From Chalara sp. BL73 (taxonomy: Eukaryota; Ascomycota; Leotiomycetes; Helotiales): 64,000 nucleotides of DNA. The notes beneath the pieces are model-generated. The model saw only the letters and a list, made by a program, of their open reading frames with translations. It did no database searches and was not told the origin of the DNA. The number at the start of each line of letters is the position of its first letter. The first letter of the stretch is position 1. A program made the translations under genes and the position numbers. Positions 44,456-56,727 of this stretch are shown one piece after another. The stretch is taken from contig CAKJVC010000210.1 in assembly GCA_918026815.1 (NCBI GenBank), positions 62,001 to 126,000 of the forward strand. The letters run 5' to 3'.

Positions 44456-47400
44456 ATGGACTTTGTAGGGGATGGGAGACTCATCGCGACAGCAGTTGCT
44501 CTTCTTAAGTGTAGGCATATGTTAGCCGCCGGAGAACTAATGCGGAAGGAGGCCTCATCTTGGCCGGCAAGAAACCTCATAACCGGCAGTTACTCTGCAC
44601 AACTTTGTTTTGTGGTTCGTGGAGAATTGAGCCGGGAAAACAGGCTGGAGCGGAGGCTTCCAAGCATCTTCTATCGATGCTGTCAAGTATTTAACCATTT
44701 GAGACGTTACAATATGTCTCCAGCACTCCAAACCTTTACCATCCTTCACTCGAGGCTGGAAAAGGCAGCTCCTATAAGTGGCCACGCATGAAGATCAGCG
44801 CTTCTTCAGAGTGTGTCGTGTGGCTCATTAGTATGAAATATCTCACAGTAGATAATAGAATTCCAGACTAACGCAGGTGAAATATGGTCCTAACCGGCCT
44901 TGACGTGTCTTGTAGTATTATATTCCGGACCAAAAGGAATTACTTTAGAAAACGAAAGGTGGGGGTAACAACTGCTGCCAAGTCTTAATATGTGGTGCTA
45001 TTACATCAAGAATGTAACGCTTTGTCCAGGGCTAAAGTTTAATGCCAGTTATGCTTGACAATAATTAAATAATAACTGGTACCCCAATCCAAGTTTAAAA
45101 TCCTCAATGTAGGTGTCACCTACCTCTTATGGAGGACAAGTTTAAAACGTAAAAAGGATTTCACGAACCTATAGGTGGTCTGGCGCACTTATGGCGCACT
45201 TATGGCGCCCGCGTGCTTGACTTATAAAAGAGTAACTCACAAAAGGAGTTTGGTAAATTAATACCCAGTATTATTATGTAAACTTATTAGCAAAGTTGAT
45301 ATCATTCCATAGGTAAAAGGTGGGTTGGCTGTCAGGCGAGTTGGGACCCCACCTTCGCGATTTTGCAAAATATCCGCCCACTCCCTATAAGTCACTAAAT
45401 TGCTTCACTGTTGTATAAAGAACCGCCGCCGGTGATATAGATGCCATTTTGCCGCGTGTAAACTATGCTAGCGCTGTCTAGCAAAGTTGTTGTTGTGATT
45501 ACCACCATAACCTTAACAGTGTAAATGTAAACATCACGTGCAATTTTTCCATCTTTAAAACGCCGTATTTCACTTGACACCTTGCCTGAATGTCACTTCC
45601 TCAGTGTGCTCCGGCCGCTGTCACTTCTTTTTTGTGTAGCTTTTGGAATTCGACCAGCCGGTATTTTGCTATAAAATTAAGCAAGGAATGGTGTCATGTA
45701 ACGATCCTAGACTACGGGGAGCATTTTAAAGGGTGTTGTATAAATGACACTAAGCTAACGTAAAAAAAAAGCTGCGCAATTAAAGCGCGTGCTTTATACT
45801 TAAAATATAAATGTTTGAAGTACTAGCACCAAGGACCACTGGCCCACATATCCCCGAAGCCACGTGCAGGCTGGTAAGCCAAATCATATTTTATTACCTT
45901 CGCAGTAAAATTACATTAACTAGGCTTGTTACATTTATATGTGAATATTTTTTATACTAAAGCCAACTTTACTAAACAGGTTTTTTGTATAAAAGTTTTA
46001 TACACATACTGCTACATACATGGCCCTGGTCACCTAGTCGCGTGATGTCCTGACACTTACATCCCAACCTCTGTACACATAAATAGGCTTTCCTCCTTGG
46101 TTGGTGTTTTAATCAGTATAGTACTGTGTTGTATTGGTTCTACAATGGTGCCCGCGTGACATACAACAATCGGCGGGAATATAGAATAGTGCGGTTTTCC
46201 TCAACCCGCCCTTAGCGCCAACCAGCCTTTTGCCCTACAGATAACTATAACAATGCCCCAATAAGCATTTGCATCAATATAAAATATAAAAAGGGGGGAA
46301 CCTTCCGCAGATTGGACGCAGATTTAAGGATTTCCTCGGATTTCCATATATTTAGGTACACCTCTCCAAAGATGGCTCTTCATTGGTGTCTTAAATGTTA
46401 GTGTTTCCTAAAATCTACCTAGTAAGATGTATTCGCCCAAGTTTTCTAGTCGGATCCTCATAACGTCACTTTGCTTACTGCACCCGTGGTAGTTGTCAAA
46501 TATAATCCCTCAGGGGTATTGCTTCCTGCGGCGCTATTGTCCCATTCCTCGAACTGCAAGACAGCCAGTCAGTGTACTTGTATGAGCGGTCCCTTTGGCC
46601 AGTTGTTTGGAGATGGCCATGCCCTTGGCGAAGTTGAGACTCTCAGGGCTAAGAACAGCAATGCGAATACCTTCATGATTTCTAGACGCAGAGCGATAAA
46701 CGAGATTCAAATGTGGAGGCAGTGAACGATGATCCTCAGGTCTTGTGTGGCTCTTGCCCCTATGCAAGTAATTGAAAATGCATGATAGTAGATATAGCAA
46801 ACACAGGCAACTCTTTGGAGCCAAAGACGGCACCTCCTTAACGTTAGGATATCAGAGAGAATGGATACTTTACTCGAAAAGGCGAAATTTTCCACCCATG
46901 GTTGTTTATTGATATAGAGTTGCTGTGTAACAGGGAGAAATAGATAATATATTTTGAGGCACCCTGCCCCAAGGGTCCTACGCGGGCAGCTCCAGGATAA
47001 ACCAAAGTAAGGGAACCACCAGTGTTTCATGTTAAGCGCCTTTTCTTCCAAACGGGGGTTGATACAGGAACCCCCTTCCCCACATAAACCCGATTTTGCC
47101 GGCAAGTATACGACGTTGGTAAAAGACCTCACTAAATTAAATGACGAGTTGAAGCAAATAAATTATATTATAAGTATCTAGCTGTAAATACATGAAAAGA
47201 AGGGCTCGTGTCGCACTCCCCCCAAAAGGCGGTAATACGTAAGCCACGACACATCGTGGTCCCAGATCACACAGAGTAGAGTGTCTCCAAGTACGCTTTC
47301 AACCGAATCCGAGACAGTAGCCGAGAGGAGGATACGGGGAAGTATGACATCTGTCTAGGTAATATGGGGGTAATCACTAAAAGAAAAGAAAAGTCAAGAA

Positions 47401-47691
47401 ATGTCCTCCATAAAATCAGCCATATTTCTACCCCCTCCTGTTGAATTTGCTGATAGGTTTTTTGATCGGATCCCACCAAGGATCTATTTCTCCAGGAGGT
47501 CCACAGGCTTTGAGAAACGCGGAAGCTGACCCTTTCCGAGACGAAAGAACCCGCGAATACGTTAGCCCAGCACCATAATTATTTGTTGAATAAAGCTCTG
47601 AGAAGTGATCATTAAATGATGGCACTTAACAAAATGAAATGATTTATTCCTCGCTTGTCTAACCTCCAGCTGCTTGTTAATATCATTCGGC
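44456..47691. other. 3.2 kb AT-rich gene-free region
   Basis: No supported gene. It carries an 11-base tandem repeat near 45181 and several CG-depleted stretches. Small open frames at 44456, 46471, 46534 and 46707 show no motifs. The last 100 bases precede the GH28 pseudogene. Confidence 0.6.
45181..45210. repeat. 11-base tandem repeat
   Basis: Two full TGGCGCACTTA units and a partial third (TGGCGCCC). A local slippage product in AT-rich DNA. Confidence 0.75.
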
Positions 47692-49382
47692 ATGTACTCT
47701 TCTGTCTGGACTTCATTGCTTGTCTTAGCCTTTCTATCTGTTGTATTTCGGGCTCTAGTTGATGGTGAGACCTCGACCAGCAAAGTCACCGCAAAGCCTG
47801 CTACCTGTACCCCCCCAAGCCCTGGATATACACAGCAGGATGATACTCTAGCTATCAAAGCAGCAATAACTAGATGTGGAGACTGCGGAGTTATTGTTAT
47901 TCCAGCTGGTGTGACATGCAATTTAAGGACAATGCTCGACTTCACCGGCTGTGTGAATTGCGAATTTCAAATCGAGGGAAAACTGAAGTCATCTACCAAT
48001 GCAACAGAGTGGGCAATACAGCCTGCAATCATTTTATCTCCAAAACATTCAGGGAGCCACTATCCGATCGGTTACCGGGAGTGGGGTATTTGATGGCAAT
48101 GGTCAAACTGCCGACGATTTATTTGCCAGACACTTTCCTCGATCGCCCAGCTGCACTATATATTATTGGAAGAAGCGCCATCGATATTAAGGGATTTTAA
48201 TAGTAGGCCCTATAGGTTAGTGGCTAGTACACTATGTTCGAGCTCTCTCGCACTGCCCTAGTCCTTATTGGCTAGCAGCGAGAGTGCATGTTGTTAAATA
48301 AATGAACCTTTCGCTTACTTCCATACATGTTTAAAATAATGAACCCACCAGGTGTGTTTATTGCCCAACAAGGATCTGCCGTAAGCGTCAACTACTCAGG
48401 TATGACGATGACCGCTGCCTCGAAATCCACGAACGGACCAAAAATACCGAGTTCGTTTCCATTACCTTTATATTTTCATAAGTGGAGTGCTTAACGCTTG
48501 TTTTGGCAGCTAAACGGCTTTTTGAACAAGCGTATAAAACACCCTTTGCTGTTGATAGTAGGAGCTTCAATAGAAATGCATGCTAACAGAAATAAAGCGG
48601 ATTTGATGTTAGAAAAAGTACCTATGCCACTATAAAAAACGTTTACATTAGCAATCAAGACGGTTGTATTGCATTCAAGACCGGATGCAATTATGTCACG
48701 ATTGACGGAAGTACGTGTTTTATGAATCTAAAGCTTGTGATAGGCCTGTGGTGTTTCTCTGCGTTGCTACCGGTAAATATCACTATAATGCTGAATACGC
48801 TAACTCTGGTCTAGTAGTCACTTGCGCTAGCACAAACTATGGTCTGAGCGTTAGCTCATCAAGTAAAACAAATTCAGATGCTGTAAGTCAAACTCTTCTT
48901 AGGATGTTTCATTATCCAAGATGCATCTACGGATGGAAAGCAAGAGACGTTAGACGGAAAGTATACACTACACATGTGCCAACTGCTGGGGATGTAGGAG
49001 TTTGGATGTTGTATGTCGATTCGAACAGAGATGAGATCGGCGGCGTAGGTGGTTGCGAATCACTGGCTACCATGAAGCTCTTCCAAGGCGAACTGTTGTC
49101 TCAACACGCCACATCCGAGTACAGCTCTAGGATGGCCATTCCCGGCGGAGTGGTTGCTAATGGGGGTGGGATTGCATGCAAGCGCTGTTTGGGAAAGTGC
49201 GGTCTGGCACCATAAAAGTCTTCTAAGATACACACTGTATCATAACAGCCCACTTGATTAGATATATCGAAAAGTACAAAACGGGAGAATTGCAATTGGT
49301 GTCCGGAAACAATAGAACATGGGTGTCACCGCCAAAGATTGACTGCCCGACTTGCTATGAAAATTTCTGGAGTGCACGATAA
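47692..49382 (+). pseudogene. GH28 polygalacturonase-family pseudogene
   Basis: Parallel beta-helix pectinase gene broken by several frame changes. An intact start (MYSSVWTSLLVLAFLSVVF, signal peptide) runs into CNLRTMLDFTGCVNCEFQIE; then the frame shifts near 48035 to NIQGATIRSVTGSGVFDGNG, and again near 48115 to DTFLDRPAALYIIG. Further on, NPPGVFIAQQGS, STYATIKNVYISNQDGCIAF, GCNYVTIDG and LSVSSSSKTNSDAV are recognisable, separated by possible introns. Two catalytic marks are changed: the family's QDDC is QDGC, and the SHG histidine motif is replaced by NYG. The last piece KYKTGELQLVSGNNRTW ends at the stop at 49382. Multiple independent lesions make sequencing error unlikely. It sits 3.6 kb from a GH43 gene. 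Confidence 0.75.
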
Positions 49383-49964
49383 CAGACGCCTAGATCACTA
49401 ATCGTAATTTCCTCAAAACAGAGTCGAACAGCAGGTGAGGTTGGATGAGCTCTGAGCCCTTCATAATAAATTCCAGGAAAGGCCAAAAGACTAGCAATTT
49501 ATGTTAGGTTTAAATGAATACGACTTAATATCAAAAATAGATACCACGATAGGACTACATACAAACTCGTATTCTTACTTCCCTAGACCATCTATACTCC
49601 TTCTGCTGGCTGCTTTTGTCAAAGGCAGGCAATTCCGTAGGCTGCTGCTGGGCTATGATAGGACCAGGGAGTGATCCATTGAAGTTGTCAAAACGTTTGT
49701 TCGTGGTTTCCTGCTGGTTGACAGCTCCAAAATAGCCAACTTCGGAGCCTCTCATCTCGATCCCAGTGGTAGATGTTGGACTGTGAGCATTGCTAATTGT
49801 AGGAAGCTCTCTTGTATTGAATTCCTACCCAAAAATTAGTGTCATGCGACCTTTGCGTTGTCTCACACCAGGCCATTTCTAAAGTCAGTGGAAGTCCAAT
49901 TTTGAACAAGCTATGCGTTTGTCATACTTTTAATCAAAACGACCACGAACAAGATTCTCAATTT

Positions 49965-50261
49965 CTAGGCGCCATTTATATTCTGTTGGTCCTCTAAAAT
50001 CCTTATCACTGAGCTCTGTTGGTAGATGCTTATTGCTCGTCGTTGAATTTCTCTGGCCTGCTGGATGTTACTTCTAGAACTTCCGCTATCAGTTGTAGAG
50101 GGCAGCTCCGTGTCATACCCAAAAACCTGCAATATCTCTCGGTACTTGGAATGTATCATTTCCGCAGTGGAGCAGTCACCAGTGCTACCGATGATTGCAC
50201 AAAAGACTTCCTTGTATCTGGATAGCCATTTCTGATACTCGCCCGTAAACCTTGATACCAT
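49965..50261 (-). CDS. Unrecognised short open frame, perhaps a gene fragment
   Basis: 98 codons starting MVSRFTGEYQKWLSRYKEVF, hydrophilic and mainly helical by composition, with no signal peptide or family I recognise. A second minus-strand frame (49755-49555, MRGSEVGYFGAVNQQ) could be a downstream exon. Immediately upstream another frame reads MDGHQKQRLPKVETP. These pieces may be the remains of a single gene, but I cannot build a consistent splice model. Confidence 0.2.
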   Translation of the reverse strand: MVSRFTGEYQKWLSRYKEVFCAIIGSTGDCSTAEMIHSKYREILQVFGYDTELPSTTDSGSSRSNIQQAREIQRRAISIYQQSSVIRILEDQQNINGA

Positions 50262-50936
50262 CTAATGCAAGAGTAACGGGGGTCTCGACCTTGGGTAGAC
50301 GTTGCTTCTGGTGACCATCCATAAGCGCGTACAAATAAAGTAATATATATTTTTAAAACGGGTGGCTTTTTAGGACTCCCTAGAAAAATGAGTAGAGAAT
50401 TGGAATATCACTTTACTCCAGCTCCCAACTATATTCCCATCCCACCAAATTTCCTACTTTTTTACCACACAGGACCAAACACGGAAATTCGAATATTATA
50501 GTAGAACCCCTGTTAAGACGATGTATTCGGTGTTACGATTTGTATCGTATTATAGGTCAGATTATAGTAAAAGTCTTGATCAAATAACCAAGCAATCTAG
50601 AGTTTGTTGCTCTTTTGATTGTGTTTATATGCTCTTGAAAATAGCTTCAAGGCTTTCCAAGCTTCCAATATACTTTGTTAGAAGATGATTTATAGTGTTC
50701 ATATGCTCAATTAATACTTAAATAGCCTTAAAAGTATCCTTTAAAGTGCGTTGAAGTTGTACTTGTTTGTTGTTTTTGTCGTTATCGAATATAGCTTGCA
50801 TTTCTAAATGTTTTTTTATTACTTCTTGTAAAATATCATTCAAAAAGCGTTGATTGATATTTTCTTTCTTTTTCCTTGCTAATTGGGTCTAAAAAGTTGG
50901 AAATAGTTATTGCGGCTTGTAACTTTCCACTTGTAT

Positions 50937-51180
50937 GTGTCACGGCACGCGCTGTGCATCTACGGATACAGCAGGCGGCGGTGATAAAATGCGGGAATCT
51001 AAAGCTATGGAAGAGAGAAGTGCTCTAGGAGCTCGGCTACGGCGGGTCATGTGTGTTCCTGAGGAGGGACGTGACAGTATGTAATGTTCCGGTTTGCTTT
51101 CGGCTTTATAAAGGGCCTAAAGCACGTTGGTTGGTACTGTGTATTAAAGTATTATACAACTCGGCTAGTTAGCTATAAAA
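50937..51180 (+). mobile_element. Possible solo LTR of a retrotransposon
   Basis: The block begins TGTCACGGCACGCG, is GC-richer than its flanks, contains a TATA-like TTTATAAAGGGCC near 51105 and a following transcript-like run ending in attatacaactcgg. This order (TGT start, promoter, short U5) is common in fungal Ty3/gypsy LTRs. No reverse transcriptase or second LTR copy is in the window, and I could not define the 3' boundary or target-site duplication. Confidence 0.3.
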
Positions 51181-52995
51181 TTTAAAGGCATAAGTCAAGT
51201 TATAAAGTTGTAAAGTTTTAAATATCCGAAAACTTTGAAAATTTTAATACCAAAGTTCTATATATATATATAAATAACTTTTTCAGGAATAGAAGCTTCG
51301 TGTTCAACTTAGAAGGTGTTTTTTAGTAGTTACTAGAATATGAGTACTTTATACGTAATACACTTCCTTTTATTTATACATTCAACGTTTGCTGTGACTA
51401 AGGACTACCTTAGCTGTAACAGAAATGTATAAATAAGTAACTAGATTTTTGTATTTCTTCTTTTTGTGCTTTCAATATTGTCAATAGGTTTGAAACTATA
51501 CTCCATCAAGGCCATGTAATAATAGATGGCCATCTTTGTATTCATTGTAACAACAAAGCAATAGGCCTTCAAGTTCTGGTCCAGGTTTGTACCTCTGCAA
51601 TTACAATATTATTACTATCACTATTATCATCATTATTACGGAAATTTTGGCACGGGCCTAAGGATATAAAGACCCAAATATAAGCCACTTAATTTCTAAT
51701 TCTATTTCTGAAGTAGAGGGGGTAACAAGCTCTATTCAAGCCTCAACATCTAGCTCCATTCACTTAGCGCTTCGAGCGAAAGTTGGCATATCATGCGTGA
51801 ACTCAACCAGGACATCTCATTACATAAACTATTACCTCTCAGAGTGCTTGGCAGTGACTGGCGAAAATGCCATGATTACCGAATGCTGCGACCGGTGGCC
51901 AGCCAGCCGATGAGCGACCAGCTATATAGTTGTCAACTTCGGTCACTAATATCTCAACAGAACCAGGAATTCCTAGGAGATGCCTTAACAGAGCTACTGG
52001 ATTCTTTTTACTCACAACAGAGATTCACGACATGTGGTATAAGGTATCAAAAGGTAATATGCCAATGTCAAAGCACTAGTTCCAGCTGCAGTACTATCAA
52101 GCGCTACTTTACTATGGCGATGTATTACACGCATTTCATAAATACGTGTGCCACCGGCTGAGCAGATTCTGTTCTCAGTGATACAGCCATTCTAGGCATC
52201 CCCTATTAAAATTTGTACATACACTCAGTCGCTCTAGGGTACTTGTAAGTATTCGAAGCCGCGGCGGTCACTATTGCTTTGTAATTCTACAGCAGATGCG
52301 AAACATATTTCCCCGCATAAAAGGCCACAAATCAGTGCTCATCAATATAGCCGAAACTTCCACCATCGGAGGAACTGATGTTCAAGGCCACACATCTAAC
52401 AGCCGGCAAGGTACACAATAGAGAACGCAACTTTTATGCGCACCAATAAGATCTTTGTATTTCCGTGCAACTACACGTCGAAAGTTTTTCAACTGGCTCA
52501 CTGGATTCTTCACTTAGAAATTGTTACTAATTTACACCAATCATCCACCCAGTTGATGCATTTGCTTTCTTAGCATCAAAAGGAGCAAAACGGCACTGGG
52601 TTGTCATGATTCCGCTCAGTTTCAGCTAAGATAATATAACCCATTTTCGCTTAGAGCGGGGGTTCTACACCACGCTTGCTTCAGTGACGGAAATCTGTCA
52701 TTTGATCTTTATATACAGCATAATAAGCAGATCTAAGGGTCCAGGATTCACATTACTGCTGAAATAACTCACAATCTTGGTTATAATTTCTGATTGGTGA
52801 CTTAAATGAGCGTCCGTCTTGGTAGCCTCTTCACTGAAAACTGTTATACTTGGGTGGATAGAATGTTCTCGGTAATAATTTTGCCATTGCAATTGCCCGA
52901 AGGACCTTGAGCAACTATAAGAAGAAACCCGCTCCTGATTCTATTGTGAGCTTTCCTCTGATCCTTTGCAGCGCTCCGACTTCTACTCGGCGAAG

Positions 52996-54358
52996 ATGAT
53001 CTACCTCACCCAACTGCTGAGCCTAGTTCTATTGACCTTCATTACATCAGCAGAAGCATGGACTAATCCTATCCGTAATCCTGGTGGGAGTGATCCGCAT
53101 ATAGCCTACACGGGCGGATACTACTACCTCCTGACCACAACAGTAAGCGATACATCCGTACCTCCTTTTCTTTTCAAGTATTTCAAACCACTAAGTCTTT
53201 GGCCTACTTGACTATTACGCCACAATTCTTGAGAAGTGATTCATAGCCCTCGCCTCGGTTACCAATTAAAAGCTCGGGACTTACTTTTCAACCAGTGGAC
53301 CGACGTTGAAATTGCACGATCCACCACCGTCGCTGGTCTTAAGACGGCAACCAAAAAGGTAGTCTATTCGACCAGCACGTCTTCCAGATGCTGCAATGTC
53401 TGGGCACCAGAAGTGTAAGTGCTCAGAAGTTTGGAACTTAACAGATTTTGCAGAGTAGGGTTGGGCCTCTCTCTCTTCGAAAAGCATACTTCAACGCTAT
53501 TCCCGTTCCTAATTGCCGAAAAACGAGTTTCAATCCGAAATTTCCTTGGAACAAGACACTGATGGTGAAATATTTTAGACACTACCTCGGTGGCCTGTGG
53601 TACATCTATTACACGGCGGGCACCAGCGCCGACTTGAACGGACAAAGACTGCACGTCTTAAAAGGTTATACATACACGAGCTTCCTATCCCGTCCTAAAT
53701 AAGATATCTTTTTCTAACATTTCGTTGACCAGGTGGCGTCACTCCTTGGGACAGCTATTCTTACGCGGGCCAACTGACAACTGAATGGGCCATTGACGCC
53801 TCGGTCATCCGCTTTGCGTCTTACGGGAACTTTCTAATGTTCTCGTGCTTCCACGGGGTGTCGCACCAATCAATCTGCCTTCAGGCCCTTGGTTCAAACT
53901 ACATCTCGCTCACGGGCTCCATCTACGTAATATCCCAGCCGACGCAGTCCTTTGAAACCCACGGCAATCCCGTTAACGAGGGGCCGGCGGCGCTGTACTA
54001 TGGCGGGAAAACCTATATCGTGTACTCGGCCAGCGATTGCTGGACCCAGTATTACTGCCTGGGCCAGCTAACGTGGAACGGAAGCACGAATCCGACTAGC
54101 GCCGGCGCCTGGACCAAAAGCAACGGATGTGTTTTCTCGTCGGCAAACGGGAACTATGGGTCGGGACATAATTCGTTCTTTCAGAGCCCAGATGCGAGCC
54201 AGACATGGATTGCGTATCATGCTACTTCAAATAGTGCCGGTGCTTGCGACAACAGTCGGTACACGATGGTGCAACTGCTGGGTACCCATTCGGATGGCAG
54301 CCCTAACTATGGGTCTCCGGTGGACTTCGCTCACGCTTACAGTGAGCCTAGCTCATAA
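52996..54358 (+). CDS. Secreted glycoside hydrolase family 43 (second copy)
   Basis: Extracellular beta-propeller arabinofuranosidase/xylosidase-type enzyme. Exons 52996-53142, 53296-53414, 53579-53664 and 53733-54358 join in frame to 325 residues. Signal peptide MIYLTQLLSLVLLTFITSAEA is followed by NPGGSDPHI (catalytic Asp33), VWAPEVHYLGGLWYIYYTAG (restored by splicing), EWAIDASVIRF (modulator Asp), VNEGPAALYY (acid Glu) and GNYGSGHNSFFQSPDASQTW, then YHATSNSAGACDNSRYTM. Introns 1 and 2 are 153 and 164 bases, about three times the local norm, while intron 3 is 68. It is clearly paralogous to the gene at 8581-9733 but diverged, with different intron positions. The coding part is notably GC-rich in exon 4 compared with the flanks. 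It probably helps release side chains of plant hemicellulose or pectin. Confidence 0.9.
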
Positions 54359-54911
54359 AAGTCGCTGTTTCATATATTGTGTCCCGGAGAGGAGGCGCTT
54401 AAGTAACTGAAGGAAAATAAAATCGTAACATAAATAACTAGGAGGAACAAATCACCTACTAGCTCGTACCATGATGACATACAAAGCTTGACGAGTACCG
54501 CTTCATTTCATACGTAAAAAATTTACAGCGCAGCAAAAGCTTGGTTGATTGATTCAATTTGTAACAGAAGTAAGGTCTGCCGTGTTTGCTATCTGCCGTT
54601 CAACTTTCTGGCCAACCTCCTAATGAGGGAAAGCATGTTAGAAAAGGCCAATAGTGCCTGGCGCGGGAAAAGCCCATTTTAAGGGTCAACTTTAGGGAAA
54701 CCAATTGAGTGGTTGAGCATGAGATATAGAGAGCTAGCTGTCCGCGGAATCGAATGCAACATTTAGCTTTCGGTTCCAGAACCAATAAAAGGGTAACGAT
54801 CACGAGTTTGTGAGGCGCTCACTTTCCACGAATATATATTCAGCTCGCAAAGTCAAACAAGCTTGCCAGCATTGATATGCCCCTCTTCTCTGCTGGCTCT
54901 TTGGCCCATCG
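54359..54911. other. Convergent spacer
   Basis: 553 bases between the GH43 stop and the D-amino-acid oxidase stop. No gene is visible. Confidence 0.55.
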
Positions 54912-56141
54912 TTATAATTTGGCCTTGGTTCGCAGAGCCGCCAGAGCGCTCACAGCTAAATCCACTGCATCGTTTGCCATTCCCATTCCTGCCTGGTATC
55001 CAGTTCCGCCAGCACCGTAATTATGCACAATCAATTTTCCATCTGCCAAAGATTCTGCCTCAACTCTCGCGCCTCCCTCCCTTGATGGTCGTAACCCAGC
55101 AGCGGCGGCAAGAAGCTCGGTCTGTGGCTCACCTAGGGCATGGAGGAGTTCCTTAGTTCTAGCTAATATAGACTCTGTTTCATCCGCGTATACATCTGGC
55201 GAGCTTTAAATAGGTGGTTAACCGCGATCTTTAGAGAAAAATAAGAGGATCACAGGACTTACGAGTTTCCCTTCTGCATGTATCCACCTAAGATAACGTT
55301 GCCGCCAGAATTAGGCCGCGGAATAACATACGTCTCGTAGTCTTTGCCATGGCGCATGATGCTTTGCGCGACCTGTGGCGCTTTCACAAGTAGCACCTGG
55401 CCACGCGTAGGATACGACTTCGCGTCGTTCACCAACTTGCTGGCAGCACCGCCCACGCAATTAAAGACGACCCTAGTGTTGGACGACAAGAAAGCATCTT
55501 GGACCGAAGCCACACGCCGCCTCTGGAATGGGATGGACCCGTAACTTGGCGATTTTAGCAACGCTACTAAATGGGCACAGTGCGCGGGGGCATTTATCGT
55601 GATTGTTGTGAAAGTGATTCCGAACTTTACGCCTTGCGGTAGGCTTGACAGGGGCAATATGACAAGCTTTTGAAGGTCAATTTCCAGCTTGCATAAATCA
55701 GAATCCTGATATGGAACATACATCTTTCAGATACTTCTTCATACTGGCGATCTTGTTTGAATCGGGCTCCACATCGAAGTACTCGGTCGAAGGAGTCTTC
55801 TTGAGGTACTTTGCTTCAGGGCCCCCAGCCTCGATCATTGCCCAAATGGTCAAGTACCCTCCCTGATCCCAACGAAGGGCATTGGCGTCGTTGCCAGAGA
55901 TGGCAGAGAAATTGGCGCCCGCCCATGGCGACGTATAGTTGATGGACTGATCACCTGGCATGTGCTGCGCAACAACGGTGGTGTGATCCCCATAGCCACG
56001 TTTCGAAAGCTCTAAGGCGACATTAATACCAATAATGCCGGCTCTGCCAACACGTCCATCGTCAGCCTGATGATTCCTTTAGTTCTCTCGTTTTTGCGAG
56101 TCTTCAACATACCCGAGGACAACAATCGAATCGCGGGCCAT
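54912..56141 (-). CDS. D-amino-acid oxidase, peroxisomal
   Basis: FAD enzyme converting D-amino acids to keto acids, ammonia and H2O2. Exons 56141-56113, 56043-55722, 55666-55263 and 55203-54912 give 348 residues, the normal DAAO length. The first intron must be removed to restore the FAD fingerprint VVLGAGIIGINVALELSKRG; read without it, the first Gly seems lost. Further marks: HMPGDQSINYTSPWAGANFS, RWDQGGY, VVFNCVGGAASKLV, PTRGQVLLVK, and the C-terminal block VHNYGAGGTGYQAGMGMAN. The protein ends AKL, a type 1 peroxisomal targeting signal. It lies divergently 586 bases from the stop of phospholipase D. D-Asp oxidases are near relatives, so side-chain preference is open. Confidence 0.93.
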
Positions 56142-56727
56142 TTTGTTTCTTCTGTTAATTTAGAAAGGACCAGCTCCAGAAGCGACACATTAATAAAAGT
56201 AAACGTATATACACATCCGATGCGTACGACTCGATGCGGAGGAATTCTTATAGTTGTACTGGTCTAAGCCTATAAAGTTGATGGGTTTTCATGACTCAAG
56301 TTCCCTCCTTGGCTACCATCGGCAGTCTCCGGCTCGTAGTTGACGGCATCAGATTTAGCTTGAGACGTAGTTCAGTGCACCATAAATGCTGTGGGAGATA
56401 ACATATTAAATCGGATTATATGTTATATTAGGCGCCATCTAGAAGCGATACAATGAATAGGTCGTTCAAACAAACAGACTTTTATCACGTGACTCTCAAC
56501 CAGCCGTCCAACGAATGCTGCAGAGATATTCATACTTCAGAATAAGCCTTAAAATAGACCCAAGCCATAAAAGGTCGTGCACTTTTGCTAATACACGCCG
56601 CTTTATGGGGTGGTTCATATGGTGTTTGATTCAATTCTTCACGGATATAGAGGAGGAAACAACGCTTGTACTAATTTCGTGTCGCTAAAATAACTGCAGA
56701 AATCCAACGCTCCCTTCATTATCACAC
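56142..56727. other. DAAO promoter and PLD 3' flank
   Basis: 586 bases upstream of the DAAO start and downstream of the phospholipase D stop. It contains an AT-rich block and no recognisable gene. Confidence 0.55.

Larger units (their letters stand above)
49383..52995. other. 3.6 kb AT-rich region with repeat debris
   Basis: No convincing gene. It contains one unrecognised minus-strand frame (49965-50261), an LTR-like segment (about 50937-51180), AT microsatellites near 51260 and 51610, and a motif-free plus frame at 51793-52161. Confidence 0.6.

Noticed and set aside
51793..52161. 122-codon plus-strand open frame
   Set aside because: No motif, no signal peptide, surrounded by repeat debris.
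56041..56141. Apparent loss of the first Gly of the DAAO FAD motif
   Set aside because: It disappears when the first intron is removed; the spliced protein has a normal GAGIIG.
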